A stretch of 12,095 nucleotides of DNA from Ardenticatenales bacterium. GTDB lineage: Bacteria; Chloroflexota; Anaerolineae; Promineifilales; UBA4811. The stretch lies in assembly GCA_030667645.1 (NCBI GenBank), contig DAOUVM010000029.1, forward strand, positions 1 through 12,095. Reading direction: 5' to 3'. The position numbers were made by a program, and so were the translations under genes. The notes beneath the pieces are model-generated. The model did no database searches. It saw nothing but the letters and a program-made list of their open reading frames with translations, and was not told the DNA's origin. Positions 1 to 6,219 of this stretch are shown in pieces. Numbering within the stretch: position 1 is the stretch's first letter; each line of letters begins with the position of its first letter.

Positions 1-24
1 AGTACTTTTTCCAGACCCAATTCA

Positions 25-43
25 TGCAACCCACCAGGTTGCA
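25..43. repeat. Small perfect inverted repeat (hairpin)
   Basis: TGCAACC (25-31) and GGTTGCA (37-43) pair perfectly around a 5-base loop. No T-run follows on either strand, so it is not a typical terminator. It may be a remnant of the transcript end of a gene left of the window, or a protein-binding site. Confidence 0.35.
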
Positions 44-139
44 GGCGCCTACCCCACATCTGCCGCCCCTCTCTGGCCGCTGCCCACAGCTCCCGCGATC
101 AGACTTCCACCCGCTGCGAAATCCCCCTCCACAGGCTGC

Positions 140-168
140 TTGTGCAAGCGCGACCCGTGGATTATAAT
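140..168 (+). promoter_or_regulatory. Candidate sigma-70 type promoter
   Basis: TTGTGC at 140-145 is followed after exactly 17 bases by a perfect TATAAT at 163-168. Only the first three bases of the -35 match consensus, so the call rests on the -10 and the spacing. It would start transcription near 175 and give the kinase a leader of roughly 315 bases. The -10 lies inside a perfect palindrome, which suggests repressor control. It could instead drive a small RNA in the leader region. Confidence 0.35.
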
Positions 169-172
169 CCAC
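157..172. promoter_or_regulatory. 16-bp perfect palindrome, possible operator
   Basis: GTGGATTATAATCCAC reads identically on both strands, with no spacer or mismatch. Its centre is the TATAAT of the candidate promoter. A dimeric regulator bound here would cover the -10 and block RNA polymerase. I saw no second copy in the window, and the cognate regulator is unknown. Roughly 0.2 such palindromes would be expected by chance in 12 kb, so its position over a -10 is the main argument. Confidence 0.35.
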
Positions 173-268
173 TGAGGTTCTCTGGCGAGTGTGAGGACGA
201 GTGCGCCAGGCCGTGGTGGTTTGCTCACCGTCTTGACGGCCAGCGTGCAATCGTAGAACGTTTATTGT

Positions 269-401
269 CTATCGAGATGAGGCACGATAGCTGCTCAACA
301 GCGATTCCCCCAGGAGCAGCTCGCGTGCGCAATGCGTCTCCTGGCATGATCAAGTCACACGGTACTATCGGGGATCTGGACAGCGTGTACTGCTTGCTGT
401 C
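269..401 (+). other. Hairpin-rich leader segment
   Basis: Four perfect stems can be drawn: 269-274 with 285-290 (6 bp), 289-296 with 314-321 (8 bp), 310-316 with 338-344 (7 bp) and 379-384 with 396-401 (6 bp). The second and third share bases 314-316 and so exclude each other, as in a switching leader. No U-tract follows any of them, so this is not a standard attenuator. Each stem could arise by chance in a region this size. No riboswitch class is recognised. Confidence 0.2.
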
Positions 402-490
402 ACGACGTCAGGTCTCGCTATTCACCTTTCTCTTGCCGGAGGTGCAGACTAGATCGGCTTGATGACCACTAATCTGGAAACGCATTCTCC

Positions 491-2218
491 ATGAGCTACA
501 CTTTTTCCGCGTTCTCGCTGCCGCTCATACTCACCTCGGTCCTCTGCGGAGCGCTGGCTCTGTACGTCTGGCGCTCTCGGGCCGAGCGGCGTGGAGGAAT
601 CGCGTACGTGCGACTGATGGCTGTTGTGGGTGCGTGGACCCTGGCCTATGCCATCGAAATTCTCGGCGCCGATGTGGCGACCAAGGAGCTGTGGGAGACG
701 GTCATCATGTCGTGCATCGCTCTGGTGGCGCCGTGCTGGTTGATGCTGGCCGTGGAGCACACCGGGCGCGAGCACTGGCTCTCGCGTCGCAACACCTTTC
801 TGATCTTCTTGCCTGCTGCAGTAACGATTCTCTTGGTTGTCACCAACAGCCTCCATCACCTGGTATGGACCGAGATCCGCATGGACGGCACGGGCCCGTT
901 TCTCGCAACGCTTCCAGTTCGTGCTCCGTGGTTCTGGGTGCACGCTGGCGTCACGTGGGTGTACATGGTAGGTGGCCTGGTTCTGTATGGATTGTCCGTT
1001 GTGCATGCACCCCGCCCTTATCGCCTTCAGGGGTATGTGATGATCACCGGTGCATTGCTGCCGCTGGCCGGCAACTTGCTGCACCTGATTGGTGCTGTTC
1101 CGGTGCCGGGTTTGGATCTGGGGCCGTTTGCGTTTGCTCTGTCCTGTTTTGTGATGGCTGTGGGGATATTCCGGTACCGCCTTCTCGACCTGGCGCCGGT
1201 GGCGCGCCGAGCTATCCTGGAGAGCATGCGAGAGGGAATCATAGTGGTGGATGATCGCGAGCGGGTCGTGGAGATCAATCCGGCTGCACGACAGATGCTG
1301 GCGCTGTCTGACACCGATGTGATTGGACGGGAGAATGTGCTGTTGCCCCTGATGGGTCGAGCCGAACTGAATGCTACGACGCAGCCGGAGGAATTGTTGC
1401 TGTCCCACGACGATATCAATCGCTGGATCACGGTCTCAGTGTCTGCGCTGGCCGACGGCGGCGGACGTTCACTGGGGCGGATGATCGTTCTGCGTGACAC
1501 TACGGAGGAGCACCAGTTGGAGCAGATGCGCGAGGAACTGCTCGGCATGTTGGTCCACGATCTGCGCAATCCCCTGACTGTTATCGCTACGGGGATGTCG
1601 ATGCTGAAAGGGGCTCAAGACCAGTTGCCATCCGATCTTCAGCCGGTGGTTGACATGGCGTGGGCGAATAGCTCGCGCGCCTTGATCCTGGTCAATGCGA
1701 TCCTCGACGCTGCACGGCTAGAGCAAGGACGGATGCCCATGGAAGCAGAGGCGATCTCGCTGAGCGAGATCGCGAGCAAGGTCGTGTTTTCGATGACTCC
1801 GATGGCATGGGAGTATTCGGTGCGCGTCGAGACCGTCAATCGTGATGCTTTGCCCCCGGCCTGGGCCGATGAACGCTTGGTTACCCGAATCCTCCAGAAC
1901 CTGATCGACAATGCCATTAGATTCTCTCCGAAGGGTGGCGTGGTTCTGGTCTCTATCGGCGAGTTTGAGGGGCATCCGGGCATTTCAGTGTCCGACAGCG
2001 GACCAGGCATGTCGCAGGAGTTGCGGGGCCGACTGTTCCAGGAGTTCGTCACCGGTCACCAGGATGGGCAAGGCAATGGAATGGGCCTGGTGTTCTGCAG
2101 GCTGGCCGTCGATGCCCAAGGCGGCCGAATCTGGGTGCAGAGTGCTCCTGGCGAGGGTACGACCATCACTTTCAGGCTGCCCCGACAAGGTGCGCAGCAG
2201 GTATCCGTGGGCTCGTGA
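491..2218 (+). CDS. Membrane sensor histidine kinase (7TM input, PAS, HisKA, HATPase)
   Basis: A 575-residue membrane sensor kinase that should autophosphorylate and pass the phosphate to a response regulator. Residues 1-232 form about seven hydrophobic segments typical of the 7TM input region of histidine kinases. A PAS-like domain (about 240-345, containing 'GIIVVDDRERVVEINPAA') follows. The dimerisation domain carries the H-box HDLRNPL with phospho-acceptor His356. The ATPase domain has the N-box NLIDNA (N470, N474), the G1 box DSGPGM (502-507), an F-box-like 'LFQEF' and the G2 box GNGMGL (528-533), so all catalytic motifs are intact. An in-frame TAA at 470 makes ATG 491 the first possible start; the ribosome binding site is poor. 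No response regulator lies in the window, so it is an orphan kinase here. The signal sensed cannot be told from sequence. Confidence 0.93.
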   Translation: MSYTFSAFSLPLILTSVLCGALALYVWRSRAERRGGIAYVRLMAVVGAWTLAYAIEILGADVATKELWETVIMSCIALVAPCWLMLAVEHTGREHWLSRRNTFLIFLPAAVTILLVVTNSLHHLVWTEIRMDGTGPFLATLPVRAPWFWVHAGVTWVYMVGGLVLYGLSVVHAPRPYRLQGYVMITGALLPLAGNLLHLIGAVPVPGLDLGPFAFALSCFVMAVGIFRYRLLDLAPVARRAILESMREGIIVVDDRERVVEINPAARQMLALSDTDVIGRENVLLPLMGRAELNATTQPEELLLSHDDINRWITVSVSALADGGGRSLGRMIVLRDTTEEHQLEQMREELLGMLVHDLRNPLTVIATGMSMLKGAQDQLPSDLQPVVDMAWANSSRALILVNAILDAARLEQGRMPMEAEAISLSEIASKVVFSMTPMAWEYSVRVETVNRDALPPAWADERLVTRILQNLIDNAIRFSPKGGVVLVSIGEFEGHPGISVSDSGPGMSQELRGRLFQEFVTGHQDGQGNGMGLVFCRLAVDAQGGRIWVQSAPGEGTTITFRLPRQGAQQVSVGS

Positions 2219-2421
2219 GGTGCGATTCGAAGACAGAGAGTGGGCCGGGGGGGGCTCTACGCTGGGTTCTTGTCAAGGAATGACTTTTTGTTTCGAATGG
2301 TGATTCACGGGTAGAGCGGTCACAAAAGGACAAAGTTGTTTCTGAACCAGCACTTTGCACGCTGATTGGCCGATCTCAGGCTGCCCGATTGTGTTGCCCT
2401 CAGGCTGCCTGGACGAGCGGG
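2219..2421. other. Convergent intergenic gap
   Basis: This lies between the kinase stop (+) and the flavoprotein stop (-). It contains a run of eight G (2247-2254) and an 11-bp direct repeat CTCAGGCTGCC (2375-2385 and 2399-2409, 24-bp period). No strong intrinsic terminator is visible for either strand. The best candidates are a 4-bp stem followed by TTTTT near 2272-2290 (+) and a weak 6-bp stem at 2331-2357 (-). No gene is seen. Confidence 0.5.
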
Positions 2422-3681
2422 TCACAATTTCGCCGCCGACCGGCCGGCAACCCAGCCGGTTGAAAATGCAGCCTGCAGGTTGTACCCGCCGGTGTCAGCG
2501 TCAATGTCGAGCACTTCGCCAGCAAAGTAGAGCCCCTTGATCACGCGTGAAGCCATGGTTCGTGGGTCAATGTTCCGCGTATCTACGCCGCCTGCGGTGA
2601 CAATCGCATCCCGAAGGGGGCGATGACCGGCCACCTCCAATTGAAAATCCTTCAGCCACGACCGCAGCCTTCCGCGTTCCTGGGCGGTGATCTGATGGCT
2701 AATCTTGGTTGGGGGAATCCTGACCATCGCCATACAGACCGGGATGAGTTTTCCGGGAAGCAGCCCTTTGAGCAAGGCGCGAAACTGCCGCTTGCCATGG
2801 GCATTGAGGTCGCGGAGAAGGCGCGCGTCAAGCTCTTTCTCATCAAGAGCCGGTTTCAGGTCAATGGAGAGGTGGACGCGCTGGCCCAACCGCAGCATAT
2901 CTACGATTCGCCCGCTGTGGGAGAGAATCGTTGGCCCGGAAACGCCAAAGTGAGTGAAGAGCATCTCGCCGAAAGCCTCGGCCTGCTGTTTCTGGTTGGC
3001 CCAAACAGCGACGTTTACGTTACGCAGGCTCAGGCCCTGCAGGCTGGAGGCAACGTTGCCGGCCGTCTCCAGCGGGACAAGCGCCGGTCGAATCGGGACA
3101 ATGGTGTGGCCGGCTGATTCGGCCAGCCGGTACCCATCGCCGGTTGATCCGGTGGTCGGTAGTGAAGCCCCGCCGGTGGCGATAATCACGGCCGCTCCAT
3201 AGTGGCATTGCCCGGAAGGAGCTGGGGACACCTGGACTCCGACGACTCGCCCTTGTTCGATGAGCAGCCGCTCGACGGGAGTGTGGGTGCGCAGCGTTGC
3301 TGCCCGACCGCCCTCCAGAGCGAATTGCAGCAGCGTATCCACCACCTCTTGTGCCCGCCCGCTGGCCGGAAAGACCCGTCCTCCGCGTTCGACTACCGTA
3401 CGAACGCCCAGGCCGTCCAGAAAGGAGAGCAGTTCCGTGGTAAAGAACTGCGAGAATGACTGACGAAGGAACTTGCCCGTGGATCCGAAATGGGTGATAA
3501 ACTCGGAAAGCGGCGCTGTGTTGGTCAGGTTGCAGCGTCCGTTGCCGGTGATGCCCAGCTTACGCCCTGGCCGATCCATCTTTTCTAGGAGCAACGTCTC
3601 AGCCCCTTGGCGAGCCGCTTGCCCGGCGGCCATCAAGCCGGCTGGCCCGCCTCCGACCACAATCACCTGGTTATCTGCCAC
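2422..3681 (-). CDS. BaiN/HI0933-family FAD-dependent oxidoreductase
   Basis: A 419-residue cytoplasmic flavoprotein of the HI0933/YhiN/BaiN family, whose physiological substrate is mostly unknown. The N-terminus is a Rossmann FAD-binding motif (GGGPAGLMAA, residues 10-19) with an acidic residue, Glu33, at the end of beta-2 for ribose binding. The family signature GRKLGITGNGRCNLTN follows (39-54). Near the C-terminus, 'GLYFAGEVLDIDADTGGYN' is the second FAD-binding signature, so the protein appears complete. The start is GTG at 3681. It is the only start codon after the in-frame stop at 3709-3711, and GAGGA lies just upstream. It follows the TPR gene by 27 bases and is probably co-transcribed with it. 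NAD(P) dependence and reaction cannot be decided from sequence. It could have been named an aminoacetone oxidase-like protein by older annotation. Confidence 0.92.
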   Translation of the reverse strand: MADNQVIVVGGGPAGLMAAGQAARQGAETLLLEKMDRPGRKLGITGNGRCNLTNTAPLSEFITHFGSTGKFLRQSFSQFFTTELLSFLDGLGVRTVVERGGRVFPASGRAQEVVDTLLQFALEGGRAATLRTHTPVERLLIEQGRVVGVQVSPAPSGQCHYGAAVIIATGGASLPTTGSTGDGYRLAESAGHTIVPIRPALVPLETAGNVASSLQGLSLRNVNVAVWANQKQQAEAFGEMLFTHFGVSGPTILSHSGRIVDMLRLGQRVHLSIDLKPALDEKELDARLLRDLNAHGKRQFRALLKGLLPGKLIPVCMAMVRIPPTKISHQITAQERGRLRSWLKDFQLEVAGHRPLRDAIVTAGGVDTRNIDPRTMASRVIKGLYFAGEVLDIDADTGGYNLQAAFSTGWVAGRSAAKL

Positions 3682-3684
3682 TGT

Positions 3685-3689
3685 TCCTC
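3685..3689 (-). promoter_or_regulatory. Ribosome binding site supporting the GTG start
   Basis: On the minus strand GAGGA lies three bases before GTG 3681. The spacing is short, but no other start codon exists between the preceding in-frame stop and the Rossmann motif, so this site and GTG define the flavoprotein start. Confidence 0.5.
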
Positions 3690-3708
3690 GCTGCTGCCTG
3701 ATTTGGGC

Positions 3709-5163
3709 CTAGTGCACCATTTCCGCGATCGCACCTTGTGCCAGTTGGGCGTATGATCCCGGCCGAGATCTGCGGCATCCGCGGCAAGTGCTATCCAGTG
3801 CTATGGCGTGCTCAAATGACTCTGTCGCTTCCTGCCACGCGTTTTGGGCAAGGTAGAAGCGGCCCAGGTGATAGTGTGTCGCCGGGCTGGATGGATCACG
3901 CTGGCGAGCGGCTATTAGATTGGTCTCGGCCAGCCGCGGTTTGTCGTTTAGGAATTGGGCCCAGCCTAGTGTGTCCAGGGCGACCGGGTCTTCCGGCGCC
4001 AACGCCACTGCCTTTTGTGCCACCAGAAGCCCGTCACTGAGCTCGCCGCTCAACGTATCAAGGAGAAAGCGCGCCAGGAGAATCCAGAACGTGGCATCAT
4101 CCGGATCCTGACGAACGGCGGCTTGATACCATGCCTCGGCCGAGGCGAGATCGCCCTCCGCCTGGTACGTGGAGGCTACATCCGCCAGGTGGGCCGGGTT
4201 GGTTGAGTTGAGCTGCCAGGCGGCGATGAATTCCGAGCGGGCCAGGTGCGGCCGGCCGTGCCCAAGCCAATGGTGCCCCATCATACTGTGGGCCAACGAG
4301 TTGTCCGGTTCGAGTTCGATAGCTCTGGCGATCGCCATCCGGCCGTCTTGGCCCAGTTGGTTCTCTGCCAACCCCAGGTAGGCCCAGGCATCGGCATAGT
4401 TGGGTTCCTGTGCCAATGCTGCCCGGAACTCGATTTCCGCCAGGGCAGGCTCCCCGGCCTCAAGGAACGCTATTCCAAGACGGCCGGCGGCGTGGGATGG
4501 GTCGGTGATGTTCTGCAGATCGCTGAGGGCCGCCAGCAGGCGATCGGATCGCTTTGCGTAGAAAGGATCGGTCCGGGCGTGGAGCAGATGTCCCTGTGCC
4601 TGGATGGTGTCGGTGAGCAGGTGGAGGGTACCTGCCCAATAGCGTGCCTCGGTGTTGTCGGGTTCAGCGGCGGCGATGGCATCGTAGGCACGCCTGGCCG
4701 CTTCCCATTCCCCTCGTTCCAGGTGGGCTGGGGCCAGTTGATACCAGAGAGATGGGTCGGCCGGGTTGGCGGCAAAGACGGCGCTCCACTGCTCCGCCGC
4801 TGCCAACGTCTCCCCAAGTCCTAGGAGTGTTTCGGCCAACCCTCGCCGGATGGAAGCGTCGAACCCATAGTAGGGGACCGCAGCCAGCCAGGCATCCCGC
4901 GCCAGGTCAAACGCGGAGATCGCGCCCGCCGTCTCCTGCTGGGCGAATGCCAGTTGGGCCTGGGCTGTTCCGAGAGTGGCGGGCGGTTTACCCTCTGCAT
5001 GGGAGGAGAGTTGCCGGTATAGCAAGAGTGCATGGGCCGGCTGGCCGTCAGTCAACGCCCGGTCGCCGGCGGCAAGTATGTCGAGCAGGCCGGACGGGGC
5101 GGCATTCAGACCCAATGCCACCGCCCCTCCCACTGCCAGCAGTAATCTGGTCCACCAGGTCAT
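3709..5163 (-). CDS. Exported or membrane-anchored TPR-repeat protein
   Basis: A 484-residue protein made almost entirely of tetratricopeptide repeats, which form helical scaffolds for protein-protein contact. The N-terminus (MTWWTR, then a hydrophobic run to about residue 20, then NAAPS) looks like a signal peptide or single membrane anchor, so the repeats should face outside the cytoplasm. Repeats are clear at 'LWYQLAPAHLERGEWEAARRAYDAI', 'YADAWAYLGLAENQLGQ', 'HLADVASTYQAEGDLASAEAWYQAA' and 'THYHLGRFYLAQNAWQEA'; the spacing suggests ten or so units. The last 25 residues (from about 'STCRGCRRSRPGSY') are Arg/Cys-rich and fit the repeat poorly. ATG 5163 has AGGA nine bases upstream. It precedes the flavoprotein gene in the same orientation. 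The binding partner is unknown. Confidence 0.88.
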   Translation of the reverse strand: MTWWTRLLLAVGGAVALGLNAAPSGLLDILAAGDRALTDGQPAHALLLYRQLSSHAEGKPPATLGTAQAQLAFAQQETAGAISAFDLARDAWLAAVPYYGFDASIRRGLAETLLGLGETLAAAEQWSAVFAANPADPSLWYQLAPAHLERGEWEAARRAYDAIAAAEPDNTEARYWAGTLHLLTDTIQAQGHLLHARTDPFYAKRSDRLLAALSDLQNITDPSHAAGRLGIAFLEAGEPALAEIEFRAALAQEPNYADAWAYLGLAENQLGQDGRMAIARAIELEPDNSLAHSMMGHHWLGHGRPHLARSEFIAAWQLNSTNPAHLADVASTYQAEGDLASAEAWYQAAVRQDPDDATFWILLARFLLDTLSGELSDGLLVAQKAVALAPEDPVALDTLGWAQFLNDKPRLAETNLIAARQRDPSSPATHYHLGRFYLAQNAWQEATESFEHAIALDSTCRGCRRSRPGSYAQLAQGAIAEMVH

Positions 5164-5252
5164 ATGGATGAATCCTATCTGTCACCACAACAGGTAGAAC
5201 GTAACGCACAACACATGACGCATTGCGCTGCACGTTCTTTGTCAGGTGCATT

Positions 5253-5258
5253 ATTATA
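5253..5258 (-). promoter_or_regulatory. Candidate -10 element for the TPR-flavoprotein operon
   Basis: A perfect TATAAT on the minus strand lies about 90 bases upstream of the TPR start codon. No good -35 stands at 16-18 bases; the nearest TTG (TTGTTC) is 24 bases away. The call therefore rests on the -10 and its location alone. Confidence 0.35.
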
Positions 5259-5416
5259 CCAAAGGGTCTCTGTGAGGTCGTCGAACAAGCGCCGTCAGAT
5301 AAACTGAGCGCTGCCACTCGCGGCGCTAGGTGCCCAACCCCACCCCTGCCAGCCTTGCTTGTTCGGCAGCGGAACTGTAGAGGGGACCGCGCCTTGGTTG
5401 TTCGCCCATTTTTTTG

Positions 5417-5445
5417 TTGCTGGAAATCGTGGTTTAGGGTATGAT
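5417..5445 (+). promoter_or_regulatory. Candidate promoter of the nuo cluster
   Basis: TTGCTG (5417-5422), a 17-base spacer and TATGAT (5440-5445, one mismatch to TATAAT) give a plausible sigma-70 type promoter with a leader of about 110 bases before nuoB. A second TATGAT occurs at 5510-5515 without a good -35. The -35 match is weak. Confidence 0.35.
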
Positions 5446-5546
5446 TGCGTCTTGATTTTGTCAGGCGTTTTTGATGGCATCGGTGGAAAACCGTCGGTAG
5501 GCCTAATAGTATGATCTTGATTGTATCCGTTCCTCACAGATCCCTC

Positions 5547-5551
5547 AGGAG
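5547..5551 (+). promoter_or_regulatory. nuoB ribosome binding site
   Basis: AGGAG lies 12 bases before ATG 5564, slightly farther than usual. It supports this start rather than an internal one. Confidence 0.5.
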
Positions 5552-5563
5552 ATAGTACGTAAA

Positions 5564-6205
5564 ATGACAGAAGAGCTAACGCATCCCAATATTCCCGTGC
5601 CTGAGGACCTCAAGGGCACGGTAACGCTCGCCACCTGGGAGAAATTCTACAACTGGTGTCGAGCACGGTCCGTCTGGCCTATGTTCTTTGGCCTGGCCTG
5701 CTGTGCATTTGAGATGATAGCGATGGCGACTTCACGGTTTGATTTTGCCCGCTTTGGCATGGAGGTCATGCGTGCCAGCCCGCGGCAAGCTGACCTGATG
5801 ATTGTAGCGGGGACCGTGACCAAGAAGATGGCTCCCCAGGTTGTGCGTTTGTATAACCAGATGGCCGAGCCACGCTACGTGGTGTCGATGGGGGCTTGCG
5901 CCAATGGCGGCGGTCCCTTTAAGGAAGGGTACAGCGTTGTCTCTGGCATTGACAAGTTGATCCCGGTCGATGTCTATGTTCCCGGTTGTCCTCCCACACC
6001 GCAAGCGCTCATCCACGGTTTTGTTACGCTTCACAAGATGATCGAGAACACGAAATACAAGGACATGAAGTGGTACCATAATCGTGGCCAGGGCGAGGAG
6101 TTCGCGATACCCGTGCTGGGTCCCGATCTCTTTGATCCGCGCCAGAATCCACTCATCCAATCCGAGGCTGCCAAGACATCGGTGGCCACGAACGACAGCG
6201 AATAG
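5564..6205 (+). CDS. nuoB: NADH-quinone oxidoreductase subunit B (NuoB)
   Basis: The complex I subunit that holds iron-sulfur cluster N2, the last electron carrier before quinone, in the arm that docks on the membrane. At 213 residues the length is usual. All four N2 ligands are present: the tandem pair C46-C47 in 'FGLACCAFEM', C112 in 'GACANGGGPF' and C142 in 'PGCPPTP'. The conserved arginine-rich segment 'SRFDFARFGMEVMRASPRQADLMIVAGTVTKKMAP' follows the first pair. The gene heads a tight operon: 14 bases separate it from nuoCD, and AGGAG overlaps its stop codon. nuoA, usually just upstream, is missing. The C-terminal 20 residues are polar and variable. NuoB-like small subunits also occur in group 4 hydrogenases, but the adjacent large subunit argues for complex I. 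Confidence 0.95.
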   Translation: MTEELTHPNIPVPEDLKGTVTLATWEKFYNWCRARSVWPMFFGLACCAFEMIAMATSRFDFARFGMEVMRASPRQADLMIVAGTVTKKMAPQVVRLYNQMAEPRYVVSMGACANGGGPFKEGYSVVSGIDKLIPVDVYVPGCPPTPQALIHGFVTLHKMIENTKYKDMKWYHNRGQGEEFAIPVLGPDLFDPRQNPLIQSEAAKTSVATNDSE

Positions 6206-6219
6206 GAGAGACTGCCCAG

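Larger units (their letters stand above)
1..490. other. Gene-free region upstream of the sensor kinase
   Basis: No convincing protein or tRNA gene is visible. A 106-codon open frame from GTG at 142 lacks a ribosome binding site and shows no recognisable domain. The stretch does contain a 7-bp perfect hairpin (25-31 with 37-43), a 16-bp perfect palindrome (157-172) enclosing a TATAAT, and several stems between 269 and 401. It probably contains the control region and leader of the downstream kinase gene. The left 130 bases may instead be the flank of a gene outside the window. Confidence 0.6.
5164..5563. other. Divergent control region between the TPR gene and nuoB
   Basis: These 400 bases separate divergent genes. 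They hold a minus-strand TATAAT for the TPR gene and a plus-strand promoter candidate for nuoB, a T7 run at 5409-5415, and a small hairpin (5307-5311 with 5323-5327). The 73- and 80-codon open frames across it have no recognisable domain and look like chance. No nuoA gene lies here, although nuoA normally precedes nuoB. Confidence 0.6.

Noticed and set aside
142..462. 106-codon open frame upstream of the kinase
   Set aside because: GTG start without ribosome binding site, no recognisable domain, weak third-position bias, and it overlaps the palindrome and hairpins.
449..1408. 319-codon minus-strand frame inside the kinase
   Set aside because: Antisense shadow of a well-supported kinase gene; composition is His/Gln/Arg-rich with no domain.
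2272..2357. Possible terminators after the kinase and after the flavoprotein
   Set aside because: The plus-strand stem (GTCA/TGAC before TTTTT) has only 4 bp. The minus-strand stem (2331-2336 with 2352-2357) is AT-rich with a 15-base loop and only a short T-run.
5295..5537. 80-codon minus-strand frame in the divergent region
   Set aside because: No domain, no ribosome binding site, low-complexity composition, and it overlaps promoter candidates.
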